Assembly (NCBI GenBank): GCA_050015055.1
Contig: JBEKCD010000012.1
Span: 65,220 to 129,219, forward strand
Length of the DNA stretch: 64,000 bases
Origin: JBEKCD01 sp050015055
Lineage (GTDB): Archaea > Thermoproteota > Bathyarchaeia > Bathyarchaeales > Bathycorpusculaceae
Direction: 5' to 3'
The notes beneath the pieces were generated by a model that worked only from the letters and a program-made list of their open reading frames with translations, did not search any database and was not told where the DNA came from. The translations under genes and the position numbers were made by a program. Positions 42,834 through 51,300 of the stretch are shown one piece after another. Within the stretch, counting starts at the first letter, position 1. The number at the start of each line of letters is the position of its first letter.

Positions 42834-42907
42834 GTTTCACGTAGAAGTAGATTTATCTACTTACAGACAGAAGTAACTATACACTCATTCGAGGGCTGGT
42901 TATCGAC

Positions 42908-44743
42908 ATGGTCGGATGGACTGGCAAGTTCTTGCACGTAAATCTAAACAGAAGCAAGGCAGTCGCAGAAGCCTACGGGGCAAGCGTGGCCCGCGACTTT
43001 CTCGGCGGCCGAGGATTCGCGGCCAAAATCCTTTGGGAGGAACTCAGAGGCGGAGTCGATCCGCTTTCGCCTGAGAACAAGCTCGTCTTCGCTGTTGGCC
43101 CGTTGACGGGTTTTTCACTGCCAAGCAGCGGCAAACTCGTCATAGCATCCAAAAGTCCCTTAACCGGTGGCTACGGAGACGGAAACATCGGTACCCTTGC
43201 CGCTGTGCAGATGCGCAAGGCAGGTTATGACGCGGTAATCGTTGAAGGCAGAGCGAAGAAACCGATGGTTCTAGTTGTTCGAGACGAATCCGCTGAATTT
43301 CTTGAAGCAAAGGATCTGTGGGAGTTGAACTCTTTTGAAACCGAGAAAAGACTGAGTAGCATCTACGGACGCACCGCCGGCATTCTTTGCATCGGCCAAG
43401 CTGGAGAGAATCTTGTCAAATTCGCAACGATTGTTTCACAAGAAGGCCGTGCAGGTGGCCGACCCGGAATGGGCGCTGTCATGGGTTCTAAAGTACTGAA
43501 AGCGGTCGTCTTCATAGGCTCACATGAGTTACAGGCTGCCTATCCCAAAGAAATGCAGGAGCTGGGCGCCGAGGCCTACCGAGAAGTGTTGACCAAACCC
43601 AACTATGCTTTCTGGAAGCGACAGGGCACGATGAGCACCATAGAATGGAGCCAAGAAAACGCTGTTCTCCCAACATACAACTATAGAGAAGCTGTTTTCG
43701 ACGAGGCACAGACCATCGGAGGCTTTGCCATGGAAAAAATCAAGGTTTCAAACCGTGGTTGTCCCCAGTGCAACATGACCTGCGGCAACATCGTGAAGGA
43801 CTCCGACAGGAAGGAATCGGAGCTTGACTACGAAAACGTTGCGATGCTGGGTTCAAACATCGGCCTAGCCGACCTGAAAAAGGTTGCAGCTCTAAACAGG
43901 GCTGCGGACGAGTATGGCTTGGACACGATTTCTCTGGGAAATGTTCTTGCGTTCGCTATGGAGGCTTCTGAAAAGGGACTAATTGACCAGAGCATTCCGT
44001 GGGGCGGGTTCAAGACGACTAAGGCGTTGATAAAAGACATCGCCTATAGGAGCGGTCCGCTGGGCGATGCACTCGCTGAGGGTGTCCGGTATACGTCGGA
44101 AGCGGTGGGCGGAGGCTCGGACCGTTGGGCCATGCACGTAAAAGGACTGGAGGTTTCAGCCTACGACTGTCACACCGCGCCAGCTATGGCCTTGGCATAC
44201 GGAACCTGTTCCATCGGCGCCCATCACAAAGACGCGTGGGTGATATCCTGGGAAGTCAAAGCCGGCCGAGAAGGCTATAACGCTCAGAAAGTGGACAAAG
44301 TCATCGAGTTGCAACGCATTCGCGGAGGAGTCTTCGAGTGCCTAACTGTCTGCCGGCTTCCATGGATTGAGGTAGGTCTGGAGCTTGAATGGTACCTGAG
44401 GTTTCTGCACGCGGCAACAGGCCTGGAAATATCGTGGGATAACCTGACCACTGTTGCAGACAGAGTGTTCAACCTAACCCGGACCTTTTGGATAAGGGAA
44501 TACGGCAAGAAGTGGGGTAGCCACATGGACGTTCCGCCTGCAAGATGGTTTGAAGATCCGCTGACCAAGGGTGCCTTCAAAGGCAGAAAGCTCGACAGAG
44601 ACAAATATGACAACATGTTGCAAATGTACTATAGAAAGAGAGGTTGGGACGAAAGAGGAATACCTAGAAAATCCACACTGAAGAATCTCGGCTTGGAGCA
44701 TGTTGCAAACCAGCTTGGGGGACGAGTAAAACTGTCGAACTAG
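42908..44743 (+). CDS. Aldehyde:ferredoxin oxidoreductase (AOR family), paralogue 3
   Basis: 611 residues. MVGWTGKFLHVNLNRSKAVA, FLGGRGFAAKIL, GQAGENLVKFATIV, GMGAVMGSKVLKAVVF, cluster ligands CPQCNMTC and a distal Cys in FECLTVC, and AYDCHTAPAMALAYGT in the substrate region. Tungsten bis-pterin aldehyde oxidoreductase using ferredoxin. The upstream FAD oxidoreductase on the same strand suggests a two-gene unit. It diverges in motif wording from paralogues 1 and 2, so a different substrate is likely. Confidence 0.88.
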   Translation: MVGWTGKFLHVNLNRSKAVAEAYGASVARDFLGGRGFAAKILWEELRGGVDPLSPENKLVFAVGPLTGFSLPSSGKLVIASKSPLTGGYGDGNIGTLAAVQMRKAGYDAVIVEGRAKKPMVLVVRDESAEFLEAKDLWELNSFETEKRLSSIYGRTAGILCIGQAGENLVKFATIVSQEGRAGGRPGMGAVMGSKVLKAVVFIGSHELQAAYPKEMQELGAEAYREVLTKPNYAFWKRQGTMSTIEWSQENAVLPTYNYREAVFDEAQTIGGFAMEKIKVSNRGCPQCNMTCGNIVKDSDRKESELDYENVAMLGSNIGLADLKKVAALNRAADEYGLDTISLGNVLAFAMEASEKGLIDQSIPWGGFKTTKALIKDIAYRSGPLGDALAEGVRYTSEAVGGGSDRWAMHVKGLEVSAYDCHTAPAMALAYGTCSIGAHHKDAWVISWEVKAGREGYNAQKVDKVIELQRIRGGVFECLTVCRLPWIEVGLELEWYLRFLHAATGLEISWDNLTTVADRVFNLTRTFWIREYGKKWGSHMDVPPARWFEDPLTKGAFKGRKLDRDKYDNMLQMYYRKRGWDERGIPRKSTLKNLGLEHVANQLGGRVKLSN

Positions 44744-44782
44744 GTACGGTGAAAAAATTTGGGGAAGGAAACCAGATTTTTC

Positions 44783-46225
44783 TCAGTATGCCTTGGCGAA
44801 ATAGACAACTTCGCTCGCTTTCTCACCGCAGTGCACGCATTTTGTAAAAGGCTCCTTCTGTTCCGTTGATATCACTCTGATCGTGGCGCCTGTCTCCTCC
44901 TTTATTTTCTCTTCACACTTGGAATCGCCGCACCACGAAGCCTTGATGAACCCGCCTTTCTCCTTCAGGACTTCCCTGAACTCGTCATAAGTTCTTACGG
45001 TGGTGATGCTCTGCTCCAAAAAGCCTCTGGCTTTTTTTAGGAGGGCGTTCTGAATTTCTTCAAGCATATCTGTCACTGCGGTTACTGTCTCATCTTCTTT
45101 CACGGCGACTTTCTCATGGATATCCCGTCTGGCGAGCGTCACTTGCTTCTGTTTCAGGTCTCGAGGACCAATCTCTATCCTTATCGGCACGCCTTTCAGT
45201 TCCCACGCGTTGAATTTCCAGCCTGGAGTGTATTCTTGGCGGTCGTCCAACACTACTTCTATCCCCTTCTTCAGCAGATCCTCAAAGAGTTGCTTGGCTT
45301 TCGCCAGTATCAGTTCTGCGCCAGCGTCTCTGTATGGGATTGGAACTATTACAACCTGCACGGGGGCTATCCTTGGAGGCAGTACGAGTCCTTTGTCGTC
45401 ACCGTGGACCATCACCACGGCACCTATCATTCGCGTTGATATTCCCCATGATGTTTGCCATACATAGCGTTCTTTTTCCTGTTCGTCCAGAAACTTGATG
45501 TCGAAGACCTTGGAGAAATGCTGTCCGAGGTTGTGAGAGGTCCCCATTTGCAGTGCTTTTCCGTCGGGCATCATGGCTTCAAGTGCCATTGTGTAGAGGG
45601 CTCCAGCGAATTTCTCTTTGTCAGTTTTCTTTCCGGCAAGCACAGGGATAGCGAGGTAATTCTCCATTATGTCCTTGTAGGCCTCCAAAATCTGCATGGC
45701 TTCCCGGTCTGCTTCTTCTTTGGTCGCGTGGGCCGTGTGTCCTTCTTGCCAGAGAAACTCTCTTGTGCGCAGGAACAGTCTGGTGGCTTCGGTTTCCCAC
45801 CTGACGACGCTGCACCACTGGTTCAGTTTGATCGGTAGATCTCTCCAGCTCCTGATCCATTTTCCAAATGTTGCGTAGATGATTGTTTCAGAAGTCGGTC
45901 TTACGGCAAGTCTTTCCTCCAGCGGAGTCTCGCCGCCCATCGTGACCCATGCAACTTCCGGCACAAATCCCTCGAAGTGTTCAGCCTCTTTCTTCAGGAA
46001 ACTTTCAGGTATGAAAAGCGGAAAGTACACGTTCTTGTGTCCTGTTGCCTTTATCTTCCTGTTGAAGGCTTCTTGAATTTTCTCCCAGATGGCGTATGAA
46101 TGCTCACGGAAAATCATGCACCCCTTAACGGGGGCATAGTCAGCTAACCCGGATTTTAGAACGAGTTGGACATACCACTCTGAGAAGTCTTCGGTTTTCT
46201 TAACGGTGATTCCCATATCTGACAT
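44783..46225 (-). CDS. proS: Prolyl-tRNA synthetase, archaeal/eukaryote-like type
   Basis: 480 residues from the ATG at 46225, preceded by GAAGGAAGAG; a longer frame to 46276 adds no conserved sequence. Seen: DFSEWYVQLVLKSGLADYAP, motif 2 LNQWCSVVRWETEATRLFLR, QEGHTAHATKEEA, motif 3 WGISTRMIGAVVMVHGDDKG, anticodon domain and a C-terminal zinc-like part with CGDSKCEEKI and FTKCVHCGEKA, then the C-terminal Tyr (FAKAY). Typical ProS type 3. Confidence 0.93.
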   Translation of the reverse strand: MSDMGITVKKTEDFSEWYVQLVLKSGLADYAPVKGCMIFREHSYAIWEKIQEAFNRKIKATGHKNVYFPLFIPESFLKKEAEHFEGFVPEVAWVTMGGETPLEERLAVRPTSETIIYATFGKWIRSWRDLPIKLNQWCSVVRWETEATRLFLRTREFLWQEGHTAHATKEEADREAMQILEAYKDIMENYLAIPVLAGKKTDKEKFAGALYTMALEAMMPDGKALQMGTSHNLGQHFSKVFDIKFLDEQEKERYVWQTSWGISTRMIGAVVMVHGDDKGLVLPPRIAPVQVVIVPIPYRDAGAELILAKAKQLFEDLLKKGIEVVLDDRQEYTPGWKFNAWELKGVPIRIEIGPRDLKQKQVTLARRDIHEKVAVKEDETVTAVTDMLEEIQNALLKKARGFLEQSITTVRTYDEFREVLKEKGGFIKASWCGDSKCEEKIKEETGATIRVISTEQKEPFTKCVHCGEKASEVVYFAKAY

Positions 46226-46489
46226 TTCTATCTCTTCCTTCGTTTCTTGCTGATTGAAACAATTCTTGCAAAACAAATCCTAACATGGGCTGAGTGTTGT
46301 GAGAATCTAGCGTTGTGGAAGGCAGTCGCCCATTTTCAACCACTTTCTAGAAAATTAGGTAGAGAACCTATTAAACATTTTCTTTGCCTCTCTTTTCTTC
46401 AATTTTCAATCCATAAGATGCGCAAGTGTTTTAACCGCAGCAATCCATGATTTAGTGCGTTCTGACTTGAGACAAGCTGTGGGTCAGGT

Positions 46490-47731
46490 TTGAGAGCAGT
46501 TCTGGTTATCGCAGACGGAATGGCCGATAGGCCGATTAAGGAGTTGGAGTGGAGAACTCCTCTTGAAGCAGCCCGTAGGCCAACGTTGAATCAGCTGGCC
46601 GATAATGGCGTCAGTGGCATACTGGATCCCATAGCCCCTGGGATACCTCCGGGGACGGATACTGCCACTCTAGCCTTGCTAGGATATGACTCATTGAAAG
46701 TTTATTCGGGCAGAGGTGCCCTAGAAGCTGTAGGCTCTGGTGTGGAAGTTCTCCCTGGGGACGTTGCGCTCAGATGCAATTTTGCAACGGTGGACCAGAA
46801 CTTTGTCGTTCTGGACAGAAGGGCGGGTAGAATAGCGAATGAAGATGCAACCAAGTTGGCTGAGAGTCTGCAGAAGGTCAGGCTCAAGAAGTCTCTTAAT
46901 GTTGAGTTCTTTTTCAAAAACACTGTTCAACACCGCGCAGCCTTGGTCATTCGCGGACGCAGTCTTTCAACGGCCATCAGTGATTCGGACCCAGAGACAG
47001 CTGGGAAGCCTGTTTTGGAAACAAAGCCTCTGAACGACCTCCCAGAAGCTAAGCGCACAGCCAGGATTGTCAACGAGCTGACGCGAGATTTTCACAAGGT
47101 TTTGAAGAAACATCCAGTCAACAAGAAACGTGCTGAGCACAAGCTGCCTGTCGCAAACATGATTCTGTGCAGAGGCGCAGGCACTATTCCGAAGATAGCT
47201 CCTCTTTCCGAAGTCTATGGAATCAAAGCTGCATGCATCGCTGCCGTCCCCCTAATCCGAGGGGTCTGCAAGATTGCTGGGATGAAGTTGATTAACGTCA
47301 AAGGCGCCACCGGCACGGTTCAAACCGATTATATGGCCAAAGCCAAAGCGGCGGTCGAAGCGCTAAAGACCAACGATTTTGTGCTGCTACACGTGAAAGC
47401 TACTGATGTTGCTAGCCATGATAGGAATTTCAAGTTGAAGATTGAAGTCGTGCAAAAGATTGATGAGATGCTTCGCTTCATGCTTGAACACGTAGGTTCA
47501 GACTCGACTTATTTGGCCGTGACTGCTGATCACACGACTTCATGCGTGACCGGGAACCATGTTGGAGACCCTGTTCCAGTCGTGATTAGCGGACCGTACG
47601 TTCGCAGGGACGGCGTCGCCGAGTTTGGAGAAAGATCATGCGCTAGAGGAGGCTTGAACAGAATAAAGGGCGCGGATTTAATGCACACTCTAATGGATTT
47701 GCTCGGGAAAACAAAGAAATTTGGAGCATAA
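46490..47731 (+). CDS. apgM: 2,3-bisphosphoglycerate-independent phosphoglycerate mutase, archaeal type
   Basis: 413 residues of the alkaline-phosphatase superfamily: metal Asp in LVIADGMADRP, substrate loop IPPGTDTATLALLGYDSLK, the SGRGALEA segment, metal cluster in LHVKATDVASHDRN and VTADHTTSCVTGNHVGDPVP. It interconverts 3- and 2-phosphoglycerate. TTG start at 46490 directly after AGGT. Confidence 0.92.
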   Translation: MRAVLVIADGMADRPIKELEWRTPLEAARRPTLNQLADNGVSGILDPIAPGIPPGTDTATLALLGYDSLKVYSGRGALEAVGSGVEVLPGDVALRCNFATVDQNFVVLDRRAGRIANEDATKLAESLQKVRLKKSLNVEFFFKNTVQHRAALVIRGRSLSTAISDSDPETAGKPVLETKPLNDLPEAKRTARIVNELTRDFHKVLKKHPVNKKRAEHKLPVANMILCRGAGTIPKIAPLSEVYGIKAACIAAVPLIRGVCKIAGMKLINVKGATGTVQTDYMAKAKAAVEALKTNDFVLLHVKATDVASHDRNFKLKIEVVQKIDEMLRFMLEHVGSDSTYLAVTADHTTSCVTGNHVGDPVPVVISGPYVRRDGVAEFGERSCARGGLNRIKGADLMHTLMDLLGKTKKFGA

Positions 47732-47733
47732 CG

Positions 47734-48852
47734 TCACTGGACGGGCATGAGCCACCATTCCCTATAATCGGTTACAACTCTGATGTATCCCTTCAACATG
47801 TTATCCGTATCTGTGTCGCCAGTGTCGACCCTCAAGACTTTTCCTTCGACATTTCGAAGCTTGCTCTTGGTTGCTAACACTACTATCCGTTGCTTCCCGA
47901 CGCGTTTTATGATTTCGGGACTTATCTGCTGGTTTCCCCTTCCAAAGATTATTCCCTGGTGCCCTATAGGCGAGACAACTATCCATGTGCTCTGCCAGCT
48001 GTTCACTTCTTTCAGAATTCCTTCTTCATCTACGTCAAGAATCACCCTGCCATTTCTGTAAATGTCCACGCCAAGAAGTGTTTTTTCAACGCCGAGCAGT
48101 TCGGCAACACGTTTGACGGTCGTTCCTGGACCAAGAATCCAAGTTGCTCCTGGCTGCATTTCCTCAATTATGAACTTTGCAATTGCCGTTTGATTGTCCT
48201 TTTCGTCCGTTGTTTCTGGGCTTGTCTGCTTACTGCCCTGTATGCGAGCAGGAAGAAAAGGTCCCTTCATGTAACCATGAAGCTTCATGGCGAAGGAACC
48301 ATTTCGTATAACGTTTTCATCAGCGTCCATGATTTCAAACTCGGCTATTTCCGCTTCCTTCTGCGCGAAAGCCAAGACCACGTCCACAGCGTCTGCAGGG
48401 CTCACCGCGAAAATGCCGCTGTACATTTTTACCCCCGAGGGGACGCCTAAAACTGGCGGCTCTCCGCCGCCCTGCTGTGCTTCGAAAATGTCCTTGGCTG
48501 TACCATCCCCTCCGACAAAAACTATCAAATCCACGCTTGCATCTATCAAAAGCTGCACTGCCAACTTCGTATCTTCAGCAGACGTTTTCCCGTAGATCTT
48601 CATGGGCAAAGTCTTAACTGGAAAATCTGCCGCTTCCGCTTCTTTTTCCCCCATGATTCCGGGACAAGTGAGAAGCTCAATTGTGGCTTCTGCCAAGTTC
48701 TCCTTCAGCTTCTTCAGAAATTCTTTCGCTCTTGTTGGCGCCACCTGCCGTGCTCCTCTATTCAAGGCTTCTTGTAAAACGTTGTCTGTTCCTTTAAGAC
48801 CAACTTTGCCACCCATCCCTGCTATGGGGTTTACGATCAAGCCCAGCCTCAT
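47734..48852 (-). CDS. ATP-NAD kinase-like protein (COG3199 type)
   Basis: 372 residues from the ATG at 48852. It begins RLGLIVNPIAGMGGKVGLKG and has the kinase GGDGT motif in DLIVFVGGDGTAKDIF, followed by VLGVPSGVKMYSGIFAVSP and ILGPGTTVKRVAELLGVEKT. These mark the NAD-kinase/diacylglycerol-kinase superfamily group typical of archaea (COG3199). NAD phosphorylation is the usual guess but not proven. It converges with apgM with a 2-bp gap. Confidence 0.75.
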   Translation of the reverse strand: MRLGLIVNPIAGMGGKVGLKGTDNVLQEALNRGARQVAPTRAKEFLKKLKENLAEATIELLTCPGIMGEKEAEAADFPVKTLPMKIYGKTSAEDTKLAVQLLIDASVDLIVFVGGDGTAKDIFEAQQGGGEPPVLGVPSGVKMYSGIFAVSPADAVDVVLAFAQKEAEIAEFEIMDADENVIRNGSFAMKLHGYMKGPFLPARIQGSKQTSPETTDEKDNQTAIAKFIIEEMQPGATWILGPGTTVKRVAELLGVEKTLLGVDIYRNGRVILDVDEEGILKEVNSWQSTWIVVSPIGHQGIIFGRGNQQISPEIIKRVGKQRIVVLATKSKLRNVEGKVLRVDTGDTDTDNMLKGYIRVVTDYREWWLMPVQ

Positions 48853-49058
48853 CGTTAATCGATGATGAAATTTGCTGCGCGGGGTATAAACCATTTTCGC
48901 AAACCCAGCGGACTTTGAAACGATCTGAGAAAATGGCTGCAAGATTCAGAACAATGGCACGACCGCGCACGGGGAGTGACGTGAAAACAGCGTCTTCGCT
49001 TGAAAATTCTTATATGCCAAAATTCCAAACGCTTGCTGATGAGAGAAGAGGTTGTGAG

Positions 49059-50036
49059 ATGTCGACGAAAAGGGTGAAGAAGGTTCTGGTTACGGGCGCT
49101 ACTGGACAGATTGGTTCAGAGTTAACATTGGAGTTACGGAAAAGGTACGGCGGTGACAACGTTGTTGCGGTGGGACACACTAAAAAGCCCAGCGACAATC
49201 TGCTCAAGTCTGGCCCGTTTGAAATCGTGGACTTGAATGAAAAGGCTGACATTGAAAAGGCTGTGAAGAAGTACGATATTGACACGATCTACCATCTAGC
49301 GGCAATCCTTTCAGCTACTGGCGAGCAGAACCCGCAGCTTGCCTGGAACGTGAACATGGGAAGTCTCTCTAATGTACTTGAAATTGCCAGGGAGCAACAG
49401 TTAGCCAGGGTTTTTTGGCCGAGTTCCATCGCGGTTTTCAGTCCGCCAGCCCCTCGGGTTAACACTCCCCAGGAAACCATCTTGATGCCTGGAACAATGT
49501 ACGGGGTCACTAAAGTTGCGGGTGAGCTTCTGTGCAATTACTATTTCCACCGCTTCGGCTTGGATGTTCGAAGCATCAGATACCCGGGCATCATAAGCAG
49601 TGAGGTTCTTCCGGGCGGCGGAACGACGGATTATGCTGTGGCAATTTTCTACGAGGCAATAAAGAACAAGCACTACACGTGCTTTGTGAGAGAGGACACG
49701 GTTCTGCCGATGATGTACATGCCAGATTGTATCAAGGCGACTGTGGGCTTGATGGAAGCTGACCCGTCTAGGATTAAACGTCACGATGGCTATAACGTGG
49801 CGGGAGTCAGTTTTTCGGCAGGTGAGCTTGCTGCCGAAATCAAGAAGTATATTCCAGAGTTCAGGTGCGAATACAAGCCTGACTTCAGGCAGAAAATCGC
49901 GGATTCATGGCCCATGTCAATTGACGACAGTGTGGCTCGCAAAGAGTGGGGCTGGAAACCAACGTACGATTTGGCCGCAATCACTAAGAACATGATAGAG
50001 AAACTGTCGAAACGCTTCTCTGAAGGAAAACTGTGA
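49059..50036 (+). CDS. tdh: L-threonine 3-dehydrogenase, short-chain (epimerase-like) type
   Basis: 325 residues from the ATG at 49059 (AGAGG about 9 nt before). NAD-binding GATGQIGSELTLELRKRYG, TIYHLAAILSATGEQNPQLA, FWPSSIAVFSPPAP, catalytic YGVTK in GTMYGVTKVAGELLCNYY, RYPGIISSEVLPGGGTTDYA, MMYMPDCIKAT and IADSWPMSIDD. These blocks are diagnostic for the SDR-type Tdh known from Thermoplasma and some bacteria rather than the zinc MDR type. It makes 2-amino-3-oxobutyrate from threonine. It stands 61 bp before kbl, the next step. Confidence 0.88.
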   Translation: MSTKRVKKVLVTGATGQIGSELTLELRKRYGGDNVVAVGHTKKPSDNLLKSGPFEIVDLNEKADIEKAVKKYDIDTIYHLAAILSATGEQNPQLAWNVNMGSLSNVLEIAREQQLARVFWPSSIAVFSPPAPRVNTPQETILMPGTMYGVTKVAGELLCNYYFHRFGLDVRSIRYPGIISSEVLPGGGTTDYAVAIFYEAIKNKHYTCFVREDTVLPMMYMPDCIKATVGLMEADPSRIKRHDGYNVAGVSFSAGELAAEIKKYIPEFRCEYKPDFRQKIADSWPMSIDDSVARKEWGWKPTYDLAAITKNMIEKLSKRFSEGKL

Positions 50037-50097
50037 GAAACACTTGGTCTAGCCAGAAAGAGTTAAGAGAACGAGTGCCAGACTAGGAAAAAGAGGC

Positions 50098-51300
50098 ATG
50101 ATGGAAATGCGTGACCCCACGACGTTTTTGCGAGAAGAGTATCAGGATCTGGTGAAGAACGCGCTTGACTGGAAAATAAGGGTTCTTGAGGGCCCAAGTT
50201 CACCATGGTGCAACGTTGATGGAAAAAAGGTTCTGATGTTTTGCTCCAACAATTACCTTGGCCTGAGCAACCACCCACGACTGAAAGAAGCTGCGACAAG
50301 AGCGGTTCAAACTCACGGTGCGGGTTCAGGTTCTGTTCGTCCCATAGCCGGGACGATGGATATTCACATTGAGCTTGAGAAGCGGCTTGCGAAGTTTAAG
50401 CACGCAGAAGCTTCGCTGGTTTACCAGACGGGTTTTGCCGCAAACGCAGGCTTGATTCCCCAGTTGGTTGGCAAAGAGGATTTGATAATAAGCGACGAGC
50501 TTAACCACGGCAGTATAATCGATGGGGTCCGACTGGCCCACGGTGAAAGAGCAGTCTACAGGCATTCTGACATGCAGGATCTTCAACGCGTCTTGGAAGA
50601 AGCAGAAAAGCATTCACCACCGTACAGGCGAATCTTGATAATCTCAGACGGTGTCTTCTCTATGGATGGTGACATTGCACGTCTAGACGAAATAGCCAAG
50701 CTTGGCGCGGAACACGGTGCAATGGTTTACGTTGATGACGCACACGGTGAAGGCGTCCTCGGCGAGGGAGGCAGGGGCATCGTTTCACATTTCAAGCTCG
50801 AACGAGATAAGGTCCAGGTGGAGATGGGCACTTTCTCAAAGGCTTTCGGTGTCGTCGGCGGACACGTTTCAGGTTCCAAAGATCTAGTCAACTTTGCCTA
50901 TAACAAGTCTCGAACTTGGCTCCTCAGCGGATCACACCCGCCAGCAGTTGCCGCTGCGTGCATAGCGGCAATCGACGTTCTAGAGAGCGAACCGCAACAC
51001 GTCAAGACATTATGGGATCACACCAAGTATTTCAAGAAGGCAATGAAGGACTTGGGCTTTGACACGGGAAACAGTCAAACACCTATTACGCCCATAATAG
51101 TGGGCGAGAGTGGCGTTGCTAAAAAGCTTAGTGGACGGCTTTTCGAGGAGGGCGTGTTTGCTTTGCCTATCGTGTTTCCAATGGTTGCGAGAGACAAGGC
51201 AAGGATACGTACAATAATGAACGCTGCTTTGACGCGGAAAGACGTGGATTTCGCTATTGGCGCCTTCGGAAAAATCGGGAAAGAGCTTCACATAATCTAG
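50098..51300 (+). CDS. kbl: Glycine C-acetyltransferase (2-amino-3-ketobutyrate CoA ligase)
   Basis: 400 residues of the alpha-oxoamine synthase family: VLMFCSNNYLGLSNHP, HGAGSGSVRPIAGTMDIH, SDELNHGSIIDGVRLA, VYVDDAHGEGVLG, and the PLP-Lys in MGTFSKAFGVVGGHVSG. It cleaves 2-amino-3-oxobutyrate with CoA to glycine and acetyl-CoA. Placed right after tdh, the pair forms a threonine-to-glycine catabolic operon. Other family members (BioF, HemA) are less likely in that context. Confidence 0.9.
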   Translation: MMEMRDPTTFLREEYQDLVKNALDWKIRVLEGPSSPWCNVDGKKVLMFCSNNYLGLSNHPRLKEAATRAVQTHGAGSGSVRPIAGTMDIHIELEKRLAKFKHAEASLVYQTGFAANAGLIPQLVGKEDLIISDELNHGSIIDGVRLAHGERAVYRHSDMQDLQRVLEEAEKHSPPYRRILIISDGVFSMDGDIARLDEIAKLGAEHGAMVYVDDAHGEGVLGEGGRGIVSHFKLERDKVQVEMGTFSKAFGVVGGHVSGSKDLVNFAYNKSRTWLLSGSHPPAVAAACIAAIDVLESEPQHVKTLWDHTKYFKKAMKDLGFDTGNSQTPITPIIVGESGVAKKLSGRLFEEGVFALPIVFPMVARDKARIRTIMNAALTRKDVDFAIGAFGKIGKELHII

